A stretch of DNA of 64,000 nt from Syntrophotalea acetylenivorans (lineage in GTDB: Bacteria > Desulfobacterota > Desulfuromonadia > Desulfuromonadales > Syntrophotaleaceae). The stretch lies in assembly GCF_001887775.1 (NCBI RefSeq), contig NZ_CP015519.1, positions 1,302,001 to 1,366,000 of the forward strand, in the 5' to 3' direction. The notes beneath the pieces are model-generated. The model saw only the letters and a program-made list of their open reading frames with translations, ran no database searches and was not told where the DNA came from. The translations under genes were made by a program, and so were the position numbers. Positions 56,691 to 64,000 of this stretch are shown here, piece by piece. Each line of letters begins with the position of its first letter. The first letter of the stretch is position 1.

Positions 56691-57646
56691 CCCTCGAACT
56701 GCAGATACTGGCCGCCATCGGCCTCGACATGCTGTGGGGAGACCCCCGGCGAATGCCACACCCGGTGAAGGGCATAGGACGCCTGGCCATGGCCCTGGAA
56801 GGCCCGATGCGAAAGTGGTTCGCCGATCCACGCCTGGCCGGTCTCGTCACAGTCATTATCGTCATCTCCGCGACGGCGGCTGCGACGGCCTTGTTGCTGA
56901 TCGCGGCCTCTCGCCTGCACCCGTGGGCCGGAGACGCCCTGAGCATCCTGCTGTTGTCGACCTGCCTGGCAGGCCGCGATCTGGCCGCCCATGCAAGGCA
57001 GGTCTTTAAGGCCCTCCAGCAGAACAACCTGGAACTGGCCCGCGAACGCGTCGCCTGGATGGTCGGCCGCGATACAGCATCCATGAACCGGGCCGATATC
57101 GTGCGGGCCGGGGTAGAAAGCGTAGCCGAAAACACGGTGGACGGCGTCACCGCGCCCCTCTTCTGGGCGGTGCTCCTCGGTCCCGTCGGTGCCCTGGTCT
57201 ACAAGGCCGCCAGCACCCTCGATTCGACCTTTGGCTATAAAAACGAGCGTTACCTGCACTTTGGCTGGGCCTCGGCGCGACTGGACGACGTCCTCAACTA
57301 CCTGCCGGCGCGCCTGACCCTGCCACTGACTGTGGTAGCCGCCGCCCTGCTCGGCCTACACCCCGCAAACAGCTGGAGCATCGCCCTGCGGGATCGGCGC
57401 AAACATGCCAGTCCCAACTCCGGCTGGAGCGAAGCGGCAACCGCCGGGGCTCTCGGGATCCAACTGGGCGGGCCGGTCTACCGGCAGGGGAAGCTCAGCG
57501 ACATGCCCCTCTTCGGCGATGGCGGAGAGCCCCTGGCGCCAACGCATATCGAACAGGCGGTGCGGCTAATGCTGCTCACTTCGCTGCTGGCGGCAGTGGC
57601 GTTTTTGGGGATGCGGGTTGGATGGGGCTGGTTGATATGGGGATAA
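56687..57646 (+). CDS. cbiB: Adenosylcobinamide-phosphate synthase
   Basis: A 319-residue membrane protein of about five helices that attaches aminopropanol phosphate to cobyric acid. [38 protein letters not shown] and [16 protein letters not shown] are diagnostic. It overlaps the fused gene by ATGA. Downstream the operon is interrupted by an inverted-repeat element. Confidence 0.94.
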   Translation: MTLELQILAAIGLDMLWGDPRRMPHPVKGIGRLAMALEGPMRKWFADPRLAGLVTVIIVISATAAATALLLIAASRLHPWAGDALSILLLSTCLAGRDLAAHARQVFKALQQNNLELARERVAWMVGRDTASMNRADIVRAGVESVAENTVDGVTAPLFWAVLLGPVGALVYKAASTLDSTFGYKNERYLHFGWASARLDDVLNYLPARLTLPLTVVAAALLGLHPANSWSIALRDRRKHASPNSGWSEAATAGALGIQLGGPVYRQGKLSDMPLFGDGGEPLAPTHIEQAVRLMLLTSLLAAVAFLGMRVGWGWLIWG

Positions 57647-57656
57647 GCAAAACCAG

Positions 57657-57764
57657 TCTCACGCTCGTTCGCTTCGCTCACTAAAGCCGCAAAGAAAGAC
57701 AATTCAAAAAAGGTTTTCTTTGCGACTTTGCGGCTTGAGCGACTGAAAAGGAGCGGGCGTGAGA
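57657..57764. repeat. Imperfect long inverted repeat between cbiB and cobO
   Basis: Matching arms in order: TCTCACGC (57657-57664) with GCGTGAGA (57757-57764), and AAGCCGCAAAG (57684-57694) with CTTTGCGGCTT (57726-57736), with partial pairing between. The sequence is non-coding and unlike the flanking genes. It resembles dispersed palindromic repeat units, possibly a small non-autonomous element. Similar copies elsewhere in the genome cannot be checked here. Confidence 0.6.
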
Positions 57765-57798
57765 TGATTTTTATTGTTTTTAAAAAAGGACAAACCAA

Positions 57799-58329
57799 AT
57801 GAACGACAAACCACGCATCCTTATCTTCACCGGCGACGGCAAAGGCAAAACCACCGCCGCCATGGGCATGGTACTCAGAGCCAGCAGTCACGGCATGCGG
57901 ATCAAGGTTGTGCAGTTTCTCAAGTCCGATAAAGGCAGCGGCGAGATAGCGGCCCTACAGAACCTGCCCGGAGTGGACTTCGTGCAGCGCGGACTAGGTT
58001 TCGTACCGAAACGCCGCAATGACCCGAAATTGGGCGAGCACCGCCGGATCGCCGGAGAAGGATTGGACTTGGCCCGGGAAGCGATCCTATCGGACAACTA
58101 CGACCTGGTTGTGATGGACGAAATCTGCGGCGCCATTGCCGCCGGGCTGCTGGAAGAAGCCGATGTCAGCGAGCTGCTGACCCGGGCCCCGGCGGGGCTG
58201 AGCCTGGCTCTGACCGGCCGTCATGCCACCGCCAATCTTATTGAACTGGCCGACACCGTCACCGAAATGCACTGCGTCAAGCATGGCCTGCGGCAGGGCA
58301 GAACAGCCCAGAAAGGCGTGGAGTTCTGA
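57799..58329 (+). CDS. cobO: Cob(I)alamin adenosyltransferase (CobO/BtuR type)
   Basis: A 176-residue P-loop enzyme (GDGKGKTT, residues 12-19) that transfers the 5'-deoxyadenosyl group from ATP to the cobalt. Typical segments are VVQFLK, RGLGFVPKRR, VMDEICGAIAAGL and LADTVTEMHCVKHGLRQGRTAQKGVEF at the C-terminus. It is the intact paralogue of the remnant at 44 kb. AAAGGAC precedes the ATG. It starts a new tight gene block with cbiA and cbiC. Confidence 0.96.
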   Translation: MNDKPRILIFTGDGKGKTTAAMGMVLRASSHGMRIKVVQFLKSDKGSGEIAALQNLPGVDFVQRGLGFVPKRRNDPKLGEHRRIAGEGLDLAREAILSDNYDLVVMDEICGAIAAGLLEEADVSELLTRAPAGLSLALTGRHATANLIELADTVTEMHCVKHGLRQGRTAQKGVEF

Positions 58330-58331
58330 GT

Positions 58332-59717
58332 ATGAGTTGTCCGAGACTGGTCATCGCCGGCACTTCCAGCGGCGTCGGCAAAACCTCCCTGACCCTGGGT
58401 CTGACGGCCGCTCTGTGCCGCCGGGGCCTCAAAGTCCAGACCTTCAAGGTCGGTCCCGACTTTCTCGACCCCACCTGGCTGGCCCTTGCCAGCGGCCGTC
58501 CCTGCATCAACCTGGACGGCTGGATGTGCGGCGAGGACTACGTGCGGGACCGGTTTGCCCGCGCCTCTGCCGATGCGGACATCGCCATCGTCGAAGGTGT
58601 TATGGGACTTTTCGACGGCGCCGATCCCGCAGACGCCGTCGGCAGCACCGCCGAAATCGCCCGCTGGCTCGACGCTCCCGTTCTGCTGGTGGTCAACGCC
58701 CACGGCATGGCCCGCAGCCTGGCGGCTTTGGTAAAAGGCTATGCGGAATTTGATCCCGAGCTGCAAATGGGCGGAGTGATCGCCAACCGCTGCGGCTCGG
58801 CGCGCCATGCCTCCTGGCTTTCGGAGGCCCTTGCCGCGGCCGGCATGCCCCCGTTGCTAGGTGCCGTCCGCCGGGATTCCCTGCCGCCTTTGCCCAGCCG
58901 CCATCTTGGCCTGGTAACCGCCGACCGACAGAATCTCTCCGCTTCGGCTTTGGCAAATCTCGCCGATGCCGTCGAACAGCAACTCGATCTGGCCCGCATC
59001 CTCGAACTGAACAAGGGGATACCGTGGGAAACTCCCGTTTCCGTCCCAGACACAGCACCCCTTGCCGGTACTCAGGGGGTGCGCATCGGACTGGCCTTCG
59101 ACGAAGCCTTTCACTTCTACTATCCGGACAACCTGCAGGCGCTGGAAGAAACCGGGGCTACCCTGGTGCGTTTTTCTCCCCTGCGGGACCGCACGCTGCC
59201 CGATGGCCTGGATTCCCTCATCTTCGGCGGCGGTTATCCCGAGGAATATGCCGCCGATCTGGAAGCCAACCGCGACATGCGCCGGTCCGTGGCGGCGTTC
59301 GCCTCTGCAGGAAATCCGGTTTACGCCGAATGCGGCGGACTCATGTATCTATCCGCAGGGATCGAATTACGCGATGGAGTCCACCATAAAATGGTCGGAG
59401 CCCTGCCCTTTGCCACCCGCATGCTGACTACGCGCAAACGCCTTGGCTACACCGAAGTCAAGCTCTTGCAGAAAGGCCCTTTCGGCGATGCAGGCACCTG
59501 TCTACGCGGCCACGAATTCCATTACTCCGAAATCATCGATTCGGCTTCCACCTGCACCGATGGGTCCGCATGGCAGGTCCGCTACCGCCGATCCGGCACC
59601 CCGGTCATGGAAGGTTATCAGCACGGCAACCTGTTCGCCAGTTACATCCACATCCATTTTGCCAGCCGCCCCGGTGCGGCCGAGGCCTTTGTCGACTTTG
59701 CCCGAGGAGACCAATGA
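58332..59717 (+). CDS. cbiA: Cobyrinate a,c-diamide synthase
   Basis: A 461-residue glutamine-dependent amidotransferase. The N-terminal ATPase part has AGTSSGVGKTSLTLG and VEGVMGLFDGADP. The C-terminal glutaminase-like part has FGGGYPEEYA, a Cys in YAECGGLMYL, and GHEFHYSE. It amidates side chains a and c of cobyrinate. It begins 2 bases after cobO. Confidence 0.95.
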   Translation: MSCPRLVIAGTSSGVGKTSLTLGLTAALCRRGLKVQTFKVGPDFLDPTWLALASGRPCINLDGWMCGEDYVRDRFARASADADIAIVEGVMGLFDGADPADAVGSTAEIARWLDAPVLLVVNAHGMARSLAALVKGYAEFDPELQMGGVIANRCGSARHASWLSEALAAAGMPPLLGAVRRDSLPPLPSRHLGLVTADRQNLSASALANLADAVEQQLDLARILELNKGIPWETPVSVPDTAPLAGTQGVRIGLAFDEAFHFYYPDNLQALEETGATLVRFSPLRDRTLPDGLDSLIFGGGYPEEYAADLEANRDMRRSVAAFASAGNPVYAECGGLMYLSAGIELRDGVHHKMVGALPFATRMLTTRKRLGYTEVKLLQKGPFGDAGTCLRGHEFHYSEIIDSASTCTDGSAWQVRYRRSGTPVMEGYQHGNLFASYIHIHFASRPGAAEAFVDFARGDQ

Positions 59718-60379
59718 AACCGTTGATCCACGAATTACTGGCCAATCCATTAAGCGGCGAACAGATCGAAGCGCGTTCCATGGCGACCATCGACCGGGAA
59801 GCGCCGCCTCACCCTTTTACCCCCGAACAATGGCCGGTGGTACGCCGCATGGTACATACCACCGCCGATTTTTCCCTGCTTGAACATGTACGCTTTTCAC
59901 CGGACGCTATCGAGGCTGCCCGCGGCGCCCTGCGGGGGGGCGCTCCGATCTACGCCGATTCCAACATGATCCGCGCCGGCCTCTCCATGGCCCGCTTGCA
60001 GCGGGTCTGCCCGGACTATCGACCGGAATCGATCCTGTGCCATGTGGCCGATGGCGACGTCGCCGCCGAGGCTCGGCAAACTTCGCTGCCCCGTTCCCTG
60101 TTCGCCGTGCGCAAGGCCGCGGATAAATTGCAGGGCGGCATCGCGGTATTCGGCAACGCTCCCGTCGCCCTGCTGGAACTCAACCGCCTGATTCAGGAAA
60201 CCGGGCTGCGCCCGGCTCTGGTGATCGGCATGCCCGTCGGCTTCGTCCACGTGGTGGAGAGCAAACAGGAACTGATGGGCATGGGCGTACCCTACATCAC
60301 CCTCGAGGGACGGCGAGGCGGCTCACCGCTGGCGGTCAGCGTAATCCATGCACTGTGCGGACTTGCTGTGACGGAGTAA
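59714..60379 (+). CDS. cbiC: Cobalt-precorrin-8 methylmutase
   Basis: A 221-residue enzyme moving the methyl group from C-11 to C-12 to give cobyrinate. The catalytic His is in VRRMVHTTADF. GGAPIYADSNMIRAG and GMPVGFVHVVESK are family signatures. ATG 59714 overlaps the cbiA stop (ATGA). The remaining cbi ring-contraction and methylation genes are not in the window and may follow to the right. Confidence 0.95.
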   Translation: MKPLIHELLANPLSGEQIEARSMATIDREAPPHPFTPEQWPVVRRMVHTTADFSLLEHVRFSPDAIEAARGALRGGAPIYADSNMIRAGLSMARLQRVCPDYRPESILCHVADGDVAAEARQTSLPRSLFAVRKAADKLQGGIAVFGNAPVALLELNRLIQETGLRPALVIGMPVGFVHVVESKQELMGMGVPYITLEGRRGGSPLAVSVIHALCGLAVTE

Positions 60380-60445
60380 GTGCTGAGATTCGCGGGATGT
60401 TAACTTCCGGTTTTAAGGAAAATTCAACTGCCCGCAGCATGCGGA

Positions 60446-60489
60446 AAGGTATCACCTTGTTCCACCCATCCAACATGAAAGGAGGTGAT
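60446..60489 (+). promoter_or_regulatory. Leader with alternative pairing to the cbpA ribosome site
   Basis: AAGGT-ATC-ACCTT (60446-60458) can fold locally. Alternatively ATCACCT (60451-60457) can pair with AGGTGAT (60483-60489) in the Shine-Dalgarno of the peptide gene. The two pairings exclude each other. This is a suggestion from base complementarity only. Confidence 0.3.
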
Positions 60490-60492
60490 TGA

Positions 60493-60594
60493 ATGAAGCA
60501 GCAGCGCAAGGAAGTCATCGCCTACCGCAAATCCTGCGTGGCGAACGGTACCGGTCTTTCCCATTACATTCTGATGGACAAAAAGACCAAGTAG
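60493..60594 (+). CDS. cbpA: CbpA-like peptide precursor of a radical SAM-modified peptide
   Basis: A 33-residue peptide, too short for routine gene calling. It has an exceptionally good ribosome site (AAAGGAGGTGA, close to full complementarity with the 16S tail) 4 bases before the ATG. It is basic at both ends and carries one Cys (Cys15) followed by KSCVANGTGLSHYIL in the middle, a likely modified segment. It lies just upstream of a radical SAM/SPASM protein. From memory this pair corresponds to the CbpA/CbpB families, a short peptide plus maturase found in cobalamin gene regions. The modification and the mature product are unknown to me. Confidence 0.78.
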   Translation: MKQQRKEVIAYRKSCVANGTGLSHYILMDKKTK

Positions 60595-60605
60595 AGTACT
60601 AAACC

Positions 60606-60629
60606 GCGGGGCGCCTTCGGGCGCTCCGC
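60606..60629 (+). other. Stable UUCG hairpin between cbpA and cbpB
   Basis: GCGGGGCGCC / GGCGCTCCGC with a TTCG loop closed by C-G, the extra-stable tetraloop type. No T-run follows, so it is more likely a message-stabilising or processing element than a terminator. It could let the peptide be made in excess over its enzyme. Confidence 0.6.
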
Positions 60630-60710
60630 ACCCTAAATACTTAACCCAGTTAGCAACCGCTCTTATGAGCGCTAAAACTGATAACCATATCGATCCTTGG
60701 GAGAAACTTC

Positions 60711-62126
60711 ATGAACGAGACGAAAACTTTCGAAAACAAGGCTTCCTCGCGGGGCATCCACTTCAACACCGGTAACGGTCCGAGTCTGGTCCCGGTCAAC
60801 ATCGACCACCCCGATTACATCGCCCTGCTCGACCCCGATGCTGCTTTCTGGTCTCTGATTCAGAAGGACAAGTTGGGCGAGGCCCTGAGTAACGAAAGCA
60901 GCTTCATGCAGCAGTTCCTTGGCCGTCGCGACGAGTTTTTGGATGAGATCAATGCCCTGCGTTTCGGTCTGAAACCGTCGGCGGTCTATTTCAACCCCAC
61001 CGACCGCTGCAACCTCAACTGTTCCTACTGCTACATCCCCGAAGAGATGCGTACCGACGGTAAGACCATGACCCCGGAAGAATTAATCAAAGCCCTGGGC
61101 CTCCTCAAGGAATATTTTAAGACTACCGTGCCCGAGGGCCTCAAACCCCAGATCATTTTCCACGGTGCGGAACCGATGATGGCCCGCGAAGCCGTTTTTG
61201 CCGGTATCGACGCTTACCTGGACGATTTCAGCTTCGGCGTACAGACCAACGGTACCCTGCTGGACGACGAAGCCATCGCTTTTCTCACTGAGCGCAACAT
61301 CGGCATCGGTCTGTCCCTCGACAGCCACATCGAAGAAATCTGCACCCGCACCCGCAAAACCTGGGAAGGCGAAAGCGTCTTCAACCATGTGGTAAGTGCC
61401 ATGAACAAGCTCAAGGGTTACCCCTTCTACAACGTCATCTGCACCGTGACCCGCGAAAACATGGACAAGCTGGTGGAGATGGTCGACTTCTTCCACGAAC
61501 AGGAAGTGCCCATCTGTATGCTCAACCAGGTGCGCTGTACCCGCCAGGGAGCCCGCGACATCAAGCCCCTCGACCATGAAATGGCCGAACATTACTTCAA
61601 AGCTCTCGACCGCACCTACGAACTCTACAAAAAGACCGGCCGCAAGCTGGTGGTAGCCAACTTCGCCAACATTCTGGTCGGCGTCGTCGCTCCCGCGGCC
61701 CGCCGCCTGATGTGCGATATCTCCCCCTGCGGCGGCGGCCGCTGCTTCTTCGCCCTGTCCGCTAATGGCGACCTGTTCCCCTGCAGCGAATTCGTCGGTG
61801 TCGAACGCTTCAAAGGCGGCAACCTGTTCACCGACGACATCGACGCCGTCCTGCAGACCGAAGCCTTCCGTGCCGTTACCGAACGGGTAGTGGAAAACAT
61901 CGATCCCTGCAAAAGCTGCGCGGTGCGCCACTTCTGCGGTTCACCCTGTCCGGCAGAAGCTCATGAGATGAACGGCGGCCAGAACGTGCCCGGCGCCTTC
62001 TGCGAGCTGTACGAAGAACAGGTGCGCTATGCCCTGCGCCTCCTCGCCGACGGTAAAGAAGATAGCTACCTGTGGGAAGCATGGGATGAGGATACCACCA
62101 CCAGCATTGATTTGACGTCTCTGTGA
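60711..62126 (+). CDS. cbpB: Radical SAM/SPASM peptide maturase (CbpB-like)
   Basis: A 471-residue enzyme. The radical SAM cluster is Cys100, Cys104 and Cys107 (DRCNLNCSYCY), followed by the barrel (FHGAEPMM, QTNGTLL, SLD). A cysteine-rich SPASM region occupies residues about 335-431 (Cys335, 340, 345, 358, 400, 403, 409, 413, 431) and should hold auxiliary Fe-S clusters, as in enzymes that modify ribosomal peptides. The N-terminal 90 residues may bind the leader part of the precursor. GGGAG precedes the ATG. The adjacent 33-residue gene is the obvious substrate, and the cobalamin context suggests a cobalt- or B12-related product. Confidence 0.85.
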   Translation: MNETKTFENKASSRGIHFNTGNGPSLVPVNIDHPDYIALLDPDAAFWSLIQKDKLGEALSNESSFMQQFLGRRDEFLDEINALRFGLKPSAVYFNPTDRCNLNCSYCYIPEEMRTDGKTMTPEELIKALGLLKEYFKTTVPEGLKPQIIFHGAEPMMAREAVFAGIDAYLDDFSFGVQTNGTLLDDEAIAFLTERNIGIGLSLDSHIEEICTRTRKTWEGESVFNHVVSAMNKLKGYPFYNVICTVTRENMDKLVEMVDFFHEQEVPICMLNQVRCTRQGARDIKPLDHEMAEHYFKALDRTYELYKKTGRKLVVANFANILVGVVAPAARRLMCDISPCGGGRCFFALSANGDLFPCSEFVGVERFKGGNLFTDDIDAVLQTEAFRAVTERVVENIDPCKSCAVRHFCGSPCPAEAHEMNGGQNVPGAFCELYEEQVRYALRLLADGKEDSYLWEAWDEDTTTSIDLTSL

Positions 62127-62138
62127 GTAGGAGTTCGG

Positions 62139-62169
62139 ACAACCTGCGGGAAGCCTTCCCGCAGGTTGT
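62139..62169 (+). other. Long hairpin between cbpB and cbiK
   Basis: ACAACCTGCGGGAA / TTCCCGCAGGTTGT, a 14-bp perfect stem with a GCC loop. The downstream T-rich stretch is weak (GATTTTGG), so it may be a partial terminator or a processing site that lowers cbiK expression. Confidence 0.55.
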
Positions 62170-62209
62170 GAAATCGGGATTTTGGCCTGAATCCACGGAG
62201 AGATAAGCC

Positions 62210-63073
62210 ATGTTCAATCGATTCAAAATAACCCCATGGATGCTGCTTCTCTGTACTCTGTTCGGCTGCACAACCGGAGAACCCGGAGTTACAGCACAAA
62301 AGGATAAATCCATGAGTCAAAAACCTCCCGCCATCGTGCTGGTGGCTTTCGGCACCACTTCAAACAGGGGTCGGGAAGTATTCGAGGTCATCGAACAGGC
62401 AGCGCGAGAGCGCTATCCGCAACACGACATCTTTTGGGCCTTCACTTCCCAGACCGTTATCAATCGCCTCCGCCTGCGCGGAGTGGTGATACACAACTTG
62501 CCGGAGACTCTTGCCCTGCTGCAGGCAGAGGGATACAAACAGGCGGTGCTGCAATCGCTGATGATCGTGCCGGGACAAAAAGACGCGGAAATCGCCAAGG
62601 TGCCGACGGGTGCGTTACAGGTCGCCTATGGACAACCACTGATGGCCTCCCCCGAGGATATACGTGATACCGTCGATGCTGTCCGGAGAGATATCGCCGC
62701 TGACAGCCCCACGGTTTTCGTAACCCACGGTAACGCCAAATACCCGCAATACAACCGGGCCCTGCTCGATTTCGCCGCCGCCGTCGAAGCACATTTCACC
62801 GACGCCTTTACCTGCAGCGTTGAGGGTGAACCCGGTCTGGCCCAGCTCGACATCGCTCGGCAGCAGGCAATAAAAGCCAAGGCTGTACATTTCGTGCCAC
62901 TGATGCTGGTAGCCGGCGACCATATTGAAAACGATGTATTGGGGGACGAGTCCGATTCATGGAAGAACCTGGTCGGCGTCCAAATGGCCAGTTGCGCCGC
63001 ACCCTTGGGGTACAACCCGGCGATTCTCGCAATCTTTTTCCGGCACCTCGATACCGCCATGGCCACACTGTAG
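62210..63073 (+). CDS. cbiK: Sirohydrochlorin cobaltochelatase CbiK with lipoprotein signal
   Basis: A 287-residue class II chelatase. From residue 41 it is a normal CbiK (IVLVAFGTTS; catalytic-type His173 in FVTHGN and His238 in LVAGDHIENDV), which inserts Co2+ into sirohydrochlorin. The first 34 residues form a lipoprotein signal (TPWMLLLCTLFGC, lipid Cys20), so this form should be exported and membrane-anchored, like the periplasmic CbiK described in Desulfovibrio. A second start, ATG 62312 (Met35), has its own AAAAGGA 7 bases upstream and would give a cytoplasmic enzyme lacking the signal. Both starts have good ribosome sites. Confidence 0.92.
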   Translation: MFNRFKITPWMLLLCTLFGCTTGEPGVTAQKDKSMSQKPPAIVLVAFGTTSNRGREVFEVIEQAARERYPQHDIFWAFTSQTVINRLRLRGVVIHNLPETLALLQAEGYKQAVLQSLMIVPGQKDAEIAKVPTGALQVAYGQPLMASPEDIRDTVDAVRRDIAADSPTVFVTHGNAKYPQYNRALLDFAAAVEAHFTDAFTCSVEGEPGLAQLDIARQQAIKAKAVHFVPLMLVAGDHIENDVLGDESDSWKNLVGVQMASCAAPLGYNPAILAIFFRHLDTAMATL

Positions 63074-63084
63074 GGAGAAAAGCA

Positions 63085-64000
63085 GTGACATCGATACGTT
63101 ACTTTCCGATTTTACTTGCCTTGATCTCCTTGCTGTCCTTGGGGACCCTTGGCTTTGTGGGCTTGACGCCCCCGGCCATGGCCGCCGCTTCCCAGACTGA
63201 GACGGCCCTCCGGCCCGAAAAGGTGCAGGCTGAAGGCGCTCGGGGCCGCGCTCTTGAGAGAGCACGGCACCAAGCCAGGGAGAATCCTTCGGCCTACCGC
63301 AGTTGGAAACGTCAGCTGCCTTTCTGGCCGCGTAAAACAGTACTGCTTATTGAACTGGCGTTCATGATCACCATCGGCATCCTCATCGGCCAGGTACTTG
63401 AGGTGGCCGGCTGGATCGGCGTGTTGTCGGTGCTGGCCTGGCCGCTGATACGCCTGGGGCGCCTGCCGAAGGCTGCCGGACCGGCTTTCATCATGGCATT
63501 TCAGTCCGGGGCGGTAGCCAACAGCATGCTGGTCACCTACAGGGACGAAGGCACCCTCAACAACCGTCATCTTTACACCTCGGTGCTGGTGGTTTCCTGC
63601 CTCTCGCTGTTTGCCCACCTGCCGACCTTCATCGTCCCCTTGGGATTCGCCTTCGGTTGGATGGCCACCGGCGCTCTGTTCGGGGTCCGGTTCGCCGCTA
63701 TCGCCCTGGAAATCATACTGGTGTTGATCGTCTCCAGCTGGCTAAGCCGACGCTGGAGTGAGAACCGAACCGACTTCAACGTTCCGGCACAGACAGCGGT
63801 CATCGAGGGTGTCAGGTCGGGTCGACCGGCCTTTGCCAGCCGGGAATTCTGGCGAAAGGTCTGGAAGCGCTCGCAGCGCACCCTGCGGCGCCTGCTGCTG
63901 TATGTGGTCCCGACCTTCGTGGTCATGGCATTGCTCGAACAGTTCCAGGCATTCGATTTTCTGGCCGCCTGGCTTCCGGGGCTGTTCAAACCATCATTTT
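63085..64000 (+). CDS. Nucleoside-recognition (Gate)-like membrane protein (3' end outside window)
   Basis: An open frame of 305 codons that runs off the right edge. It starts with GTG 63085 behind AGGGAG. The first about 35 residues look like a cleavable signal sequence (ending AMAAA), followed by a basic hydrophilic stretch to about residue 80. Several membrane helices follow (LLIELAFMITIGILIGQVLEVAGWIGVL..., AGPAFIMAFQSGAVANSMLV, further helices to the edge). The AFQSGAVANSMLV segment resembles the Gate/nucleoside-recognition fold of small-molecule and ion permeases. Its place directly after cbiK suggests movement of cobalt or of a peptide/corrin-related compound, but no substrate can be assigned. 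Confidence 0.72.
   Translation, partial: MTSIRYFPILLALISLLSLGTLGFVGLTPPAMAAASQTETALRPEKVQAEGARGRALERARHQARENPSAYRSWKRQLPFWPRKTVLLIELAFMITIGILIGQVLEVAGWIGVLSVLAWPLIRLGRLPKAAGPAFIMAFQSGAVANSMLVTYRDEGTLNNRHLYTSVLVVSCLSLFAHLPTFIVPLGFAFGWMATGALFGVRFAAIALEIILVLIVSSWLSRRWSENRTDFNVPAQTAVIEGVRSGRPAFASREFWRKVWKRSQRTLRRLLLYVVPTFVVMALLEQFQAFDFLAAWLPGLFKPSF

Noticed and set aside
60475-60492. A five-codon upstream frame (MKGGD) ending directly before the cbpA start
   Set aside because: It consists of the Shine-Dalgarno itself preceded by a chance ATG with no ribosome site. Coincidence is more likely than a coupled leader peptide.

Overview
The window is a bacterial chromosome segment that is almost fully coding. 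Gene content points to an anaerobic member of the Desulfuromonadales/Geobacterales group (Desulfuromonas, Pelobacter or Geobacter relatives). The evidence is a 2-oxoglutarate:ferredoxin oxidoreductase beside icd and mdh, a citramalate synthase route towards isoleucine, the folP-ftsH-tilS and cdaA-ybbR-glmM-pdxJ-acpS order, an anaerobic cobalt-early B12 pathway with CbiK, and a CbpA/CbpB-type peptide system. This assignment is inferred from gene content; no 16S gene is present.

Layout. 1-6.4 kb: end of comEC, a receiver/GGDEF protein, hisS, aspS and a LysM lipoprotein. 6.6-12.1 kb: reductive/oxidative TCA genes icd, mdh, korDABC. 12.2-17.7 kb, mainly minus strand: fbp, two small unknown genes, a frameshifted CysZ-like gene, a porin-like protein, and amtB-glnK behind a sigma-54 promoter. 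17.9-24.3 kb: a Lon-family protease, a DedA-PAP2 fusion, the agmatine-to-putrescine pair aguA-aguB, and a small zinc ribbon. 24.5-39.2 kb: a long minus-strand housekeeping run (comEA-like, cimA, lysC, lpdA, tsaE, CBS protein, acpS, pdxJ, glmM, ybbR, cdaA, folP, ftsH, tilS, tRNA-Met). 39.5-46.6 kb: cheW, a cupin, tRNA-Ala, a frameshifted IS30-family element with a 3-bp target duplication, an MFS transporter, a cobO remnant and a degenerate-GGDEF protein. 47.0-49.3 kb: a PocR-domain histidine kinase and its LuxR-type partner.

49.5-64 kb is a cobalamin cluster. A B12 riboswitch followed by a terminator controls SUMT, cobC, cobU, cobT, cobS, a cobD-cobQ fusion and cbiB, mostly with 4-base ATGA overlaps. 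After an inverted-repeat insertion come cobO, cbiA and cbiC. The cluster then continues with a 33-residue peptide gene carrying a near-perfect Shine-Dalgarno, a radical SAM/SPASM peptide maturase, a cobaltochelatase CbiK with a lipoprotein signal and a second internal start, and a membrane protein that runs off the window.

The most interesting part is 60.4-64 kb. A ribosomally made, probably radical-SAM-modified peptide (CbpA/CbpB type) sits between cobalamin enzymes and an apparently exported cobaltochelatase. This suggests an uncharacterised peptide product linked to cobalt handling. Other points worth a second look are a receiver domain with Glu in place of the phospho-acceptor Asp, a GGDEF domain reading SGEQF, the cobO pseudogene, and the frameshifted genes.
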